A stretch of DNA of 64,000 nucleotides from Enterobacter sp. SA187 (GTDB lineage: Bacteria; Pseudomonadota; Gammaproteobacteria; Enterobacterales; Enterobacteriaceae): assembly GCF_001888805.2 (NCBI RefSeq), contig NZ_CP019113.1, positions 4,154,001 to 4,218,000 on the forward strand. The letters are read 5' to 3'. Below are positions 15,305 to 23,459 of the stretch, piece after piece. The position numbers and the translations under genes were made by a program. Below the pieces are notes generated by a model that had not been told where the DNA came from, made no database searches, and saw nothing but the letters and a program-made list of their open reading frames with translations. Within the stretch, counting starts at the first letter, position 1. Each line of letters starts with the position of its first letter.

Positions 15305-16393
15305 ATGAGCAACACCGATATTCGCGTCGTACCCGGCCCCGCCAACTACTATTCCCACGCCGGCAGTCTGGCGCGCCTGCATGATTTTTATACCCCCGAA
15401 CAGCTTTCCCGCGCGGTCTGGATCTACGGCGAACGGGCCATCGCCGCCGCCACGCCGTACCTGCCGGAAAGCTTTCATACGCCGGGAGCAAAGCACCTGC
15501 TGTTTAAAGGCCATTGCAGCGAGCGCGATGTCGCGGAGCTGGTGGCGCAGTCGGGAGAAGATCGCAGCGTGGTGATAGGCCTCGGCGGCGGTGCGCTGCT
15601 GGATACCGTGAAAGCGGTGGCACGTCGTCTGGCGCTGCCGGTGGTGGCCATTCCGACCATTGCCGCCACCTGCGCGGCCTGGACGCCGCTCTCCGTCTGG
15701 TATAACGACGCCGGACAGGCGCTGCATTTTGAGATTTTCGATGACGCTAATTTCCTTGTACTGGTGGAGCCGCAGATCATTCTTGACGCCCCGGCGGAGT
15801 ACCTGCTGGCAGGCATCGGCGATACCCTGGCAAAGTGGTATGAAGCGGTGGTGCTGGCCCCTGAACCGGAAAGCCTGCCGCTGACGGTACGGCTTGGCAT
15901 CAATGGCGCGCTGGCGATCCGCGATGTGCTGCTGGAAAGCAGTGAAGCGGCGCTGGCGGATCAGGCACGGGGCGAGGTGACGCAGGCGTTTCGTGATGTG
16001 GTGGACGCCATCATCGCCGGTGGGGGCATGGTGGGCGGCCTGGGCGAGCGCTATACCCGCGTGGCGGCGGCGCATTCGGTGCATAACGGGCTGACCGTGC
16101 TGCCGCAAACCGAGAAATACCTGCACGGCACCAAAGTCGCCTACGGCATTCTGGTGCAGAGCGCCCTGCTCGGCCAGGACGAGGTACTGGCGCAGCTCAT
16201 CGCCGCCTATAAACGTTTCAACCTGCCCACCACCCTGGCACAACTGGAGGTGGATATTCACAACGCCGCCGAACTGGATAAAGTGATCGTCCACACCCTG
16301 CGCCCGGTGGAATCCATCCACGCGCTGCCGGTGCCGGTGACCCCCGCCTCCCTGCGTGCGGCCTTTGAAAAAGTGGAAAACCTCAGCCGCTGA
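15305..16393 (+). CDS. ybdH: YbdH/HcxA, NAD(P)H-dependent 2-oxoacid (hydroxycarboxylate) dehydrogenase
   Basis: The 362-residue protein is collinear with E. coli YbdH (HcxA), a member of the glycerol-dehydrogenase branch of iron-containing alcohol dehydrogenases that reduces small 2-oxoacids. Visible features are the nucleotide-binding VVIGLGGGALLDTVKAVARR (around residue 90), TIAATCAAWTPLSVWY, and the metal ligands in AGIGDTLAKWYE and HSVHNGLT. ATG 15305 has AAGGA upstream; the in-frame start at 15257 would overlap the MetJ-type operator. It is divergent from the ABC cassette and ends two bases from convergent ybdD. Reduction of the methionine-derived oxoacid KMTB would fit MetJ control but is unproven. 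Confidence 0.93.
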   Translation: MSNTDIRVVPGPANYYSHAGSLARLHDFYTPEQLSRAVWIYGERAIAAATPYLPESFHTPGAKHLLFKGHCSERDVAELVAQSGEDRSVVIGLGGGALLDTVKAVARRLALPVVAIPTIAATCAAWTPLSVWYNDAGQALHFEIFDDANFLVLVEPQIILDAPAEYLLAGIGDTLAKWYEAVVLAPEPESLPLTVRLGINGALAIRDVLLESSEAALADQARGEVTQAFRDVVDAIIAGGGMVGGLGERYTRVAAAHSVHNGLTVLPQTEKYLHGTKVAYGILVQSALLGQDEVLAQLIAAYKRFNLPTTLAQLEVDIHNAAELDKVIVHTLRPVESIHALPVPVTPASLRAAFEKVENLSR

Positions 16394-16395
16394 TC

Positions 16396-16593
16396 TTAAC
16401 AGCAGCGCGCGCCGCCTTTGCTGCCGTAGCGCGCGTCCTGCCGATCGCGGAAAAATTCTTCATAGGTCATCGGCGGCTGATCGGGGTGGTTCTGGCGCAT
16501 GTGCTCAACGTAGTTATCGTAGTCCGGCACGCCGATCATCAGCTTCGCGGCCTGGCCCAGGTATTTTCCGGCTTTAGAAAGCGTATCGAACAT
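16396..16593 (-). CDS. ybdD: YbdD, small conserved protein downstream of cstA
   Basis: The 65-residue protein matches YbdD (DUF466 family, paralogous to YjiX): GKYLGQAAKLMIGVPDYDNY, RQNHPDQPPMTYEEFFRDRQ and a C-terminal CC. YbdD/YjiX-type proteins occur next to CstA/BtsT pyruvate transporters and are needed for full transporter function in E. coli. Here the gene follows cstA by 60 bases, separated by a strong hairpin. Confidence 0.95.
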   Translation of the reverse strand: MFDTLSKAGKYLGQAAKLMIGVPDYDNYVEHMRQNHPDQPPMTYEEFFRDRQDARYGSKGGARCC

Positions 16594-16616
16594 AGTGACT
16601 CCGTTTTGATAGTTTG

Positions 16617-16644
16617 GCCCGGCACTCTTACCAGAGCGCCGGGC
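16617..16644 (-). other. Intercistronic hairpin between cstA and ybdD
   Basis: GCCCGGCACTCT pairs with AGAGCGCCGGGC across a TACC loop: 12-base arms with one mismatch. No U tract follows on the minus strand, so it is more likely to set the cstA:ybdD expression ratio (processing or 3' protection) than to be a full terminator. Confidence 0.55.
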
Positions 16645-16653
16645 GTTACCGCA

Positions 16654-18759
16654 TCAGTGCGCGCTTTTCGCCTGCGTCACAATCTGATCGACATTTGCCG
16701 GCATCGGCTCATACGGCGTCTCATTGGCAGTAGGACGATCAACCTTTATTGCCGCCAGCGCGGTTTTAATGGAGTAAAACGCCAGTACCACCACAACCAC
16801 CATAAAGAAGATGGTCAGCCCGGCATCGAGACGGTTGTTGAACACCAGCTGACGCAGCTGTGCGGCGGTGTACTGCGCCGGAATGTTGCCGCTGTCGATC
16901 ATGCTCTGGAAGCGGTTGGCGATCGCCAGGAAGCCCACTTTCGCATCCGGGCTGAAGGCCTTCTGCCAGCCCGCCGTCAGGGTGCAGATCAGCAGCCAGG
17001 CGGTCGGCAGCAGCGCTACCCAGGCATAACGCTGACGCTTCATTTTGAACAGCACTACCGCGCAGAGCATCAGCGCCATCCCCGCCAGCATCTGGTTAGC
17101 GATGCCGAACAGCGGCCACAGGGTATTGATACCGCCCAGCGGATCCACCACGCCCTGGTGCAGGAAATAACCCCATGCCAGCACGCAGAGCGCCGTCGCC
17201 AGCAGGTTGGCGGGCAGCGAATCGGTACGCTTCAGCCCCGGGCTTATCACCCCCAGCAGATCCTGCAACATAAAGCGTGCGGCGCGCGTTCCCGCATCCA
17301 CTGCCGTGAGGATAAACAGCGCTTCAAACAGGATGGCAAAGTGATACCAGAAGGAGACGTCCATCAGGCCGCCGAGCGCGCCGTGCAGAATGTACGCCAT
17401 CCCTACCGCCAGCGTCGGTGCGCCGCCCGCACGGGAAATAATCGACTGCTCGCCCACTTCATTAGCAATTTGCGTGAGCGTTTCCGGGGTAATACTAAAG
17501 CCCCAGCCGCTGACCACCTGCGCCGCCGATGCAACTACGTCGGCTGTCCCCGCCGGAGCCAGCACCGCCATCGGGCTGTTCATCGCGAAGTAGACGCCCG
17601 GATCGATAATACAGGCCGACACCAGCGCCATGATCGCCACGAACGACTCCATCAGCATGCCGCCGTAACCGATCAGACAGGCCTGGTTTTCATTCGCCAG
17701 CATTTTCGGCGTGGTGCCGGAAGCGATCAGCGCATGGAAGCCGGACACCGCGCCACAGGCAATGGTAATAAACAGGAACGGGAACAGGTTGCCCGTCCAC
17801 ACCGGCCCGGTGCCGTCGATAAATTTCGTCAGCGCGGGCATGGTCAGGGTCGGGCGCATAATCAGAATGCCAATCGCCAGCCCGACAATGGTGCCGATTT
17901 TCAGGAAAGTGGAAAGGTAATCGCGCGGCGCCAGCAGCAGCCACACCGGCAGCACCGCCGCCACAAAGCCGTAGCCCACGAGGATCCACGTCAGTTGCAC
18001 GCCGGTAAAGTCAAAGTACGGCGCCCAGGTCGGACTGTCCGCCACCCAGCCGCCGGAGATGATAGCGAACACCAGAAACACCAGGCCAATCACCGACACT
18101 TCGCCAATACGTCCCGGACGCAGATAACGGATATAGATCCCCATAAAGAGCGCCAGCGGAATGGTAAAGGCAACGGTGTAAGTCCCCCATGGACTGTGGG
18201 TGAGGGCTTTCACCACGATCATCGCCAGCACCGCGAGGATGATCACCATGATCATAAAGCACGCCACCAGCGCAATCACCCCGGCGGTCGGCCCCATCTC
18301 CTCTTTCACCAGCTCGCCGAGGGATCGTCCGTCGCGGCGCGTGGAAACGAACAGCACCATAAAATCCTGCACGGCACCCGCCAGCACCACGCCTGCGAGG
18401 ATCCAGATCATCCCCGGCAGATAGCCCATTTGCGCCGCCAGCACCGGCCCCACCAGCGGCCCTGCCCCGGCAATGGCCGCAAAATGATGACCGAACAGCA
18501 CTTTTTTATCGGTCGGCACATAGTCCAGACCGTCGTTATGCCGCACCGCGGGCGTCATACGTGTGGCATCCACCGCCAGCACCGTGCGGGCGATATACTG
18601 TCCATAAAAACGATAAGCAATCAGATAAATACAGACCGCCGCCACCACAATCCACAGGGCGTTGATCTGTTCACCACGGTTTAATGCGATATAGCCCAGG
18701 GCGAAGGCGCCAACAACAGAGAGCGCGGCCCATATGAGGTATTTCCCTGAATTTTGCAT
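16654..18759 (-). CDS. cstA: CstA, carbon-starvation peptide/pyruvate transporter
   Basis: The 701-residue inner-membrane protein has about 16-18 hydrophobic segments and the CstA family signatures AAIAGAGPLVGPVLAAQMGY (around residue 95) and AGAVQDFMVLFVSTRRDGRS. CstA is a starvation-induced transporter, described as a peptide permease and as a pyruvate uptake system. In E. coli it is activated by cAMP-CRP and repressed by CsrA. A CRP-like site lies 120 bases upstream. ybdD follows in the same orientation. Confidence 0.95.
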   Translation of the reverse strand: MQNSGKYLIWAALSVVGAFALGYIALNRGEQINALWIVVAAVCIYLIAYRFYGQYIARTVLAVDATRMTPAVRHNDGLDYVPTDKKVLFGHHFAAIAGAGPLVGPVLAAQMGYLPGMIWILAGVVLAGAVQDFMVLFVSTRRDGRSLGELVKEEMGPTAGVIALVACFMIMVIILAVLAMIVVKALTHSPWGTYTVAFTIPLALFMGIYIRYLRPGRIGEVSVIGLVFLVFAIISGGWVADSPTWAPYFDFTGVQLTWILVGYGFVAAVLPVWLLLAPRDYLSTFLKIGTIVGLAIGILIMRPTLTMPALTKFIDGTGPVWTGNLFPFLFITIACGAVSGFHALIASGTTPKMLANENQACLIGYGGMLMESFVAIMALVSACIIDPGVYFAMNSPMAVLAPAGTADVVASAAQVVSGWGFSITPETLTQIANEVGEQSIISRAGGAPTLAVGMAYILHGALGGLMDVSFWYHFAILFEALFILTAVDAGTRAARFMLQDLLGVISPGLKRTDSLPANLLATALCVLAWGYFLHQGVVDPLGGINTLWPLFGIANQMLAGMALMLCAVVLFKMKRQRYAWVALLPTAWLLICTLTAGWQKAFSPDAKVGFLAIANRFQSMIDSGNIPAQYTAAQLRQLVFNNRLDAGLTIFFMVVVVVLAFYSIKTALAAIKVDRPTANETPYEPMPANVDQIVTQAKSAH

Positions 18760-19109
18760 AATCGGTATCCGTTGGCTGAGACAGAGAGATGTTACATTTT
18801 GTATCTATATCAACCTCCTGCTTTTAACAATGTTGAAACCTTAAAAACGCCTGTCAGCCCCGTCTATTTACTTCACAGTGTTACGGCGATCACTCTGCGC
18901 AGGTCGTCAGGCTGCAACAGCCGCCGCGTTTCAGATCCGGCGTAACATTCCGCCCTTCCCGCCAGCTGGTACAACCTCGGTCGTTATTCTGATTTATGGC
19001 TTTTTAGCAATTTTCTATAGGAGTCAACGGCTTGCTTCACGGTTTTTGCCCGGCCCATCACGGATAATCCGTTAAGTTTGTGAGGATTTATTTAATCAAG
19101 GAGAAGCAA
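18760..19109. other. Divergent promoter region between cstA and the yjiH-like gene (350 bases, no gene)
   Basis: I find no convincing gene here. The region must hold the promoters for cstA (leftward) and the yjiH-yjiG-peptidase operon (rightward). A CRP-like site is at 18879-18894. Near 18966-18977 the sequence TGGTACAACC resembles a GntR/FadR-type half-palindrome, but it is too short to call. Confidence 0.6.
18879..18894. promoter_or_regulatory. CRP-like site upstream of cstA
   Basis: TGTTA-CGGCGA-TCACT matches TGTGA-N6-TCACA with one mismatch per half-site. It lies 120 bases upstream of cstA, whose E. coli homologue is cAMP-CRP dependent. Confidence 0.4.
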
Positions 19110-19817
19110 ATGGATGTAACACCAGACGATCGTAAACCGGGTCCCGTGGCCTACTTCGCGCTGGCCTTTGCAGCGGTGTTTTTCTCAGGGCTGCTGGGCG
19201 GTAAAGAGTGGTACGGGGTGTTTGACTTCACCACCCTGAACGGCGCTTTTGGCAAAGTGGTGTCCGGCGTCAGCCAGAACGGCGAAACGCTGAAAACCAC
19301 CACCAGCGCCTTTCGCGGCGTCGGCGGTAACGGGGCGATGGACGGCTTTCTGTTCGCCCTTGGGCTGATCCCGGCGGTGATGTTTGCGCTGGGGATGATT
19401 AACGTGCTGGAGCATTACGGCGCGCTGAACGCCGCCCGCCGTCTGCTCACGCCGCTGCTGCGCCCGCTGCTGGGGCTGCCTGGCACCACCGGGCTGGCGC
19501 TAATCGGCAGCCTGCAAAGCACTGACGTCGGGGCGTCCTTAACCCGTAATCTGGCGGATGAAGGTCAGCTGGATGAAAACGAAAAAGACGTGTTCGCCAT
19601 GTTCCAGTTTTCCGCCGGAGCGATGATCACCAACTTTTTCTCCTCAGGCGCCATTCTCTTTACGCTCATCGCCGCCGATGGCAGCACCGCTGTACCCACC
19701 TCTATCGGCATGTGTATCCTGGTGATGTTTATTATGAAAATTGTCGGCGCGAACCTGATGCGCCTGTTTATCCGCTTCACGCAGAAAAAAAGCGCCGCGC
19801 AAGGAGCTGCACAATGA
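19110..19817 (+). CDS. yjiH: YjiH-like membrane protein, nucleoside-recognition (Gate) domain
   Basis: The 235-residue inner-membrane protein has several hydrophobic stretches and a Gate-type core (LLTPLLRPLLGLPGTTGLAL, then SLQSTDVGASL and FFSSGAILFT). It resembles the E. coli YjiH family, which works as a pair with YjiG in the manner of SpmA/SpmB. ATG 19110 is favoured because AAGGAGA at 19098-19104 precedes it. The stop overlaps the ATG of the yjiG-like gene (ATGA), so the two products are probably made in equal amounts. In E. coli this pair lies beside the isoaspartyl dipeptidase iadA; here it lies beside an M20 peptidase. The transported compound is unknown, and a dipeptide-like substrate is plausible. 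Confidence 0.8.
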   Translation: MDVTPDDRKPGPVAYFALAFAAVFFSGLLGGKEWYGVFDFTTLNGAFGKVVSGVSQNGETLKTTTSAFRGVGGNGAMDGFLFALGLIPAVMFALGMINVLEHYGALNAARRLLTPLLRPLLGLPGTTGLALIGSLQSTDVGASLTRNLADEGQLDENEKDVFAMFQFSAGAMITNFFSSGAILFTLIAADGSTAVPTSIGMCILVMFIMKIVGANLMRLFIRFTQKKSAAQGAAQ

Positions 19818-20278
19818 GCCACCCGACCTCTAATCCCGTTATTACCGATGTGTTTGTCGCAGGCGCGCGCAAGGGGTGGAATATCGCCACCACCAGCACA
19901 CTGCCTAACGTGGTGATGGCGTTTATCATCATCAAAGCGCTGGAGATCACCGGCGCGCTGAAGGGACTCGGGCTGATTTTCTCGCCGCTGATGGGGCTGT
20001 TCGGGCTGCCGGGGGAAGCGGCGGCGGTGCTGATCGGCGGCTGGATGTCGATGGGCGGCGGAATTGGCGTCGCCATCGGCTTATTCGATAAGGGCATTAT
20101 CACCGGCGAACATCTGGCGATCATGGCCCCGGCCATTTACCTGATGGGATCGCAGGTACAGTACCTCGGGCGCATTCTCGGGGTGATTGGCACCAGCGCC
20201 CGCCGCATTCCGCTGATGATCGTGATCTCGGTTATCAACGCCTTCATCGCTATGTTACTGATGCGTATCATTATCTAG
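19814..20278 (+). CDS. yjiG: YjiG-like membrane protein, nucleoside-recognition (Gate) domain
   Basis: The 154-residue inner-membrane protein closely follows the E. coli YjiG layout: PNVVMAFIIIKALEITG, GLPGEAAAVLIGGWMSMGGG and the late YLMGSQVQYLGRILG. It is translationally coupled to the preceding yjiH-like gene through a four-base overlap. Thirteen bases separate it from the downstream M20 peptidase. The pair probably forms one membrane complex. Confidence 0.8.
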   Translation: MSHPTSNPVITDVFVAGARKGWNIATTSTLPNVVMAFIIIKALEITGALKGLGLIFSPLMGLFGLPGEAAAVLIGGWMSMGGGIGVAIGLFDKGIITGEHLAIMAPAIYLMGSQVQYLGRILGVIGTSARRIPLMIVISVINAFIAMLLMRIII

Positions 20279-20291
20279 AACAGGATGTCTT

Positions 20292-21404
20292 ATGAATATC
20301 GAACACTATATTGCTGAACTGGAAAGCCTGGTCAACGTCGATTGCGGCACGCAATGCGTGCAGGGCGTGGCGCAGGTCGCCGACAGACTGGCGGCGCTGT
20401 GGCGTCAGGAAGGCTGGCATGTGACTACCGTTGATCTCGGCACTGCGGTAGGGCCGGGACTGCTGGTGACCAATCAGCCGCAGGCCACCCATTATGATGT
20501 GCTGCTGGTCGGCCATATGGACACCGTGTTTCCGGCGGGTACAGTCGCCCAACGCCCGATGAGCCGCGACGACAGCCGCCTGTACGGGCCTGGCGTCTCG
20601 GACATGAAAAGCGGGCTGCTGAATATTCTTCAGGCGATGCGCGAACTGCCCGCCGCCGATAAACATCGCCTGAGCATTGCGGTGGCGATGAACCCGGACG
20701 AAGAGACCGGCTCGGTGCACTCGGAAGCCTGGCTAAGCAGCCTGGCAAGCACCGCGCGGGTGGTGCTGGTATGCGAAGCGGCGCGCGCCGACGGTTCGCT
20801 GGTGAAAGCGCGTAAAGGGCTGGCCGGTTATCAACTGACCTTCAGCGGCGTCGCCGCCCATGCGGGTAACGATCCGGAAAAAGGCCGCTCCGCCATCACC
20901 GCGCTGGCAAATGCGGTGATCGCCATTAATGCGCTGGCGGATATGCCGCGCGGCACCACGCTGAATATCGGCGTGATCAGCGGCGGCAGCGCGTCTAATG
21001 TAGTGGCCGACCATGCCACCGCCGAGCTGGATCTGCGCTATTGGGAAAACAGCGAATACGATCGCGTCCACGCCCGGCTGGAAGCGCTGTGCGCTGAAGG
21101 TTTTCTTGACGGTGTGACCACCACCCTGACGCGCGTGAACTACAAACCGGCGATGGCGGCAAGCGAGGGTACCGCCGCGCTGATGGCGCTGGTGGAACAG
21201 GCGGGTGCGGCAGAAGGCATTCCGGTGACCTGGCAGGCGGTGGGCGGCGGCAGCGACGCCAACCATATTGCCGCGCTCGGCATTCCGACGCTGGACGGCT
21301 TAGGTCCAGTCGGCGCGGGCTTTCACAGCCCGGCGGAATGGCTGGATATCGCTTCCATCGAGCCGCGTATCAGGCTGCTGAAGCGGATTGTGTCGATGCT
21401 GTAA
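20292..21404 (+). CDS. M20-family metallopeptidase (glutamate carboxypeptidase-like)
   Basis: The 370-residue cytoplasmic protein has no signal peptide. It shows the M20 di-zinc site: LLVGHMDTVFPAG (zinc ligand H and catalytic D, about residues 75-87), YGPGVSDMKSG (bridging D), NPDEETGS (general-base E) and the late GLGPVGAGFHSPAEW (zinc ligand H). A dimerisation lid lies between the catalytic halves. The layout is that of carboxypeptidase G2-like enzymes, which remove a C-terminal glutamate or hydrolyse dipeptides. It is the third gene of the yjiH-yjiG-peptidase operon and probably cleaves what the membrane pair imports. It is convergent with entH, 19 bases apart. Confidence 0.88.
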   Translation: MNIEHYIAELESLVNVDCGTQCVQGVAQVADRLAALWRQEGWHVTTVDLGTAVGPGLLVTNQPQATHYDVLLVGHMDTVFPAGTVAQRPMSRDDSRLYGPGVSDMKSGLLNILQAMRELPAADKHRLSIAVAMNPDEETGSVHSEAWLSSLASTARVVLVCEAARADGSLVKARKGLAGYQLTFSGVAAHAGNDPEKGRSAITALANAVIAINALADMPRGTTLNIGVISGGSASNVVADHATAELDLRYWENSEYDRVHARLEALCAEGFLDGVTTTLTRVNYKPAMAASEGTAALMALVEQAGAAEGIPVTWQAVGGGSDANHIAALGIPTLDGLGPVGAGFHSPAEWLDIASIEPRIRLLKRIVSML

Positions 21405-21423
21405 ATGGCGCTGGTGATGGGGA

Positions 21424-21837
21424 CTACCCCATCACCGCCGTACTTAACCGACAGGTGCAGCAGCGCCGTCCCTGCTCGTCAAAGACCACAATTTCCCAGC
21501 TCTGGCTTTGCCGCCCGAGGTGCAGCGGCTGGCAAACGCCGCGCACCCTGCCCTGCGATACCGGGCGGTGATGCGTGGCGTTCAGCTCCGTGCCCACCAC
21601 GCACTGCCCGTCGCGGGTCATCAGAAAACCGGCCATCGAACCCAGAGTTTCCGCCAGCGCCGCCGACGCGCCGCCGTGCAGCAGGCCGAACGGCTGATGA
21701 GTGCGCGCATCCACCGGCATCACCGCTTCCAGCACCTCATCCCCGAGACGGGTATAGACAATGCCCAGATGCGCCACCATGGTGTTCGCGCTGGTGGCAT
21801 TCAGTTCATCGAGGGATAAATGACGTTTCCAGATCAT
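21424..21837 (-). CDS. entH: EntH, proofreading thioesterase of enterobactin synthesis
   Basis: The 137-residue hot-dog-fold thioesterase (formerly YbdB) hydrolyses wrongly loaded acyl groups from the EntB aryl-carrier domain and so keeps the assembly line active. The family active-site segment HQPFGLLHGGASAALAET is at about residues 47-64. It is the last gene of entCEBAH, two bases after entA. It is cytoplasmic and expected to be Fur-regulated through the operon promoter. Confidence 0.96.
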   Translation of the reverse strand: MIWKRHLSLDELNATSANTMVAHLGIVYTRLGDEVLEAVMPVDARTHQPFGLLHGGASAALAETLGSMAGFLMTRDGQCVVGTELNATHHRPVSQGRVRGVCQPLHLGRQSQSWEIVVFDEQGRRCCTCRLSTAVMG

Positions 21838-21839
21838 GC

Positions 21840-22595
21840 TTATGCTCCCAGCGTCGAGCCGCCGTCCACCACCAGATCCTGCAAGGTGATGTGCCCTGCC
21901 AGATCGGACGCCAGAAACAGCACGGTACCGGCGATGTCCTCAGGTCTGGCGATTTTCCCCAGCGGAATGCCGAGCTTGAACTGCTCGCCGAAACCGCGAA
22001 TGCGCTGCTGTTCCGCGTCCTCGCTGGTCCACAGCGTACGCTGCATGTCGGTATCCGTGGAGCCGGGGGAGACAAGATTACAGCGCACGCCGCTGGCGGC
22101 CAGCTCCAGCCCGACGGTCAGGGTCAGGCTTTTCAGCGCCGCTTTCGACGCGCCATAAGCGCTCATCCCCATACGCGGCGTGTGCGCGGCGTCGGAGGCG
22201 ACGGTGACAATCGCCCCGCCCTTCTGGGCGCGGAATATTGGCATGGTCTGCTGAAAGAGATTAAAGGCCCCGCCGACGTTCACCGCCATGGTCTGCTGCC
22301 AGTCGGCAAGGCTGAGGGCATCGGTCGCGCCCATGCGCAAAATCCCGGCGGCGTTCACCAGCACGTCCAGCCGTGGGGTATGCGCCAGCAGACGCTGGCA
22401 GGTGTCTGCCACCTGTGTGGCATCGGCAATATCCAGCCGCTTGCAGGTGAAGGGATAATCCGCCTGCGGAAAGTCCAGATCGAAGCCGGTCACCTGCGCG
22501 CCCGCATCGGCAAAGGCCAGCGCGGTGGCGTAACCGATGCCTTTACCGGCTCCGGTCACCCACACGGTTTTGCCGCTAAAATCCAGCCCCGCCAT
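21840..22595 (-). CDS. entA: EntA, 2,3-dihydro-2,3-dihydroxybenzoate dehydrogenase
   Basis: The 251-residue short-chain dehydrogenase oxidises 2,3-dihydro-2,3-DHB to 2,3-dihydroxybenzoate with NAD+. The Rossmann motif VTGAGKGIGYATA (residues 12-24) and the catalytic YGASK (Y-x-x-x-K) are present. ATG 22595 shares one base with the entB stop (TAATG), so translation is coupled; a longer in-frame start inside entB is unlikely. It is part of entCEBAH. Confidence 0.97.
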   Translation of the reverse strand: MAGLDFSGKTVWVTGAGKGIGYATALAFADAGAQVTGFDLDFPQADYPFTCKRLDIADATQVADTCQRLLAHTPRLDVLVNAAGILRMGATDALSLADWQQTMAVNVGGAFNLFQQTMPIFRAQKGGAIVTVASDAAHTPRMGMSAYGASKAALKSLTLTVGLELAASGVRCNLVSPGSTDTDMQRTLWTSEDAEQQRIRGFGEQFKLGIPLGKIARPEDIAGTVLFLASDLAGHITLQDLVVDGGSTLGA

Positions 22596-23446
22596 TATTT
22601 CACCTCGCGGGAGAGCAGCGCCCACCAGGCGTCGAGAGTCGGGTTTTTCGCCAGCATCACGAAATCAATGTCGCTGTAGACTTTGCGCCAGCGGGCGGCG
22701 AGCGCCATCATGCGCACCGAATCCAGACCGTAATCGATCAGGTTGTCATCATCCAGCGGCACGTCGGATTCATCCAGCAGCGGCAGGATCTGCGCACGCA
22801 GCGCGTCCTTAGTCAGCGGTACCGGCAGCAGTTCGTCGGTCATCACCACGCGGCCTGAACGTCCGGCCACGTAGTTGAGCGCCATCAGGTGCTCGTCGCG
22901 GCTGAAATCCGCCAGCGCATCGGCGACCATAAACGGCTTGATGTCGCGCATAAAGGCATCGGTGGCGGTGGTCATGCAGCCGATGTGGGCATACACGCCG
23001 GTGATCAGCAGCTGGTTACGCCCGGTCTCTTTCAGCATCTGCTCAAGCGGCGAGCGGTGAAACGCGCTGTAGCGCCACTTCACCAGCACGGTGTCGTCTG
23101 CGTCAGGCGCAAGGGCCGCCACCACCTGTTGTTCTTCCGGTTTGCGGGTCAGGCCCGGCCCCCACATGTCGTTCAGCAGCGCGCGATCTTCGTCGCTCTG
23201 CTCTTTGGGCTGCGCGGTGTAATAAACCGGAATGCCCTGCTGTTTGCAGAACTGGCGCAGCGCGGCGATGTTCGCCACCACCTGCTCCATCATCGGGCAG
23301 TTATCGCCCCAGAAATTGATGAAATAGTCCTGCATATCGTGGATAAGCAATGCGGCGCGCTCAGGCTCAAAGGCCCAGTTCACTTTGTTGTTCGGGATCT
23401 CTGCCGCGGCGGGCAGCGCATAGCCGGTTAATTTCGGGATAGCCAT
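22595..23446 (-). CDS. entB: EntB, isochorismatase and aryl carrier protein
   Basis: The 283-residue protein has two domains. The N-terminal isochorismatase (about residues 1-190, LLIHDMQDYFINFW) converts isochorismate to 2,3-dihydro-2,3-DHB. The C-terminal aryl carrier domain has GLDSVRMM, with the phosphopantetheine serine at residue 243; EntD modifies it and EntE loads it. ATG 23446 gives the usual N-terminus MAIPKL. The gene lies 13 bases after entE and overlaps entA by one base. Confidence 0.97.
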   Translation of the reverse strand: MAIPKLTGYALPAAAEIPNNKVNWAFEPERAALLIHDMQDYFINFWGDNCPMMEQVVANIAALRQFCKQQGIPVYYTAQPKEQSDEDRALLNDMWGPGLTRKPEEQQVVAALAPDADDTVLVKWRYSAFHRSPLEQMLKETGRNQLLITGVYAHIGCMTTATDAFMRDIKPFMVADALADFSRDEHLMALNYVAGRSGRVVMTDELLPVPLTKDALRAQILPLLDESDVPLDDDNLIDYGLDSVRMMALAARWRKVYSDIDFVMLAKNPTLDAWWALLSREVK

Positions 23447-23459
23447 CTCTTCTCCAGTG

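Noticed and set aside
16486..18684. 732-codon plus-strand frame opposite cstA
   Set aside because: Histidine/arginine-rich low-complexity translation typical of an antisense shadow.
18966..18977. TGGTACAACC as a FadR/GntR operator for the yjiH operon
   Set aside because: Too short and incomplete as a palindrome, and no GntR gene is adjacent.
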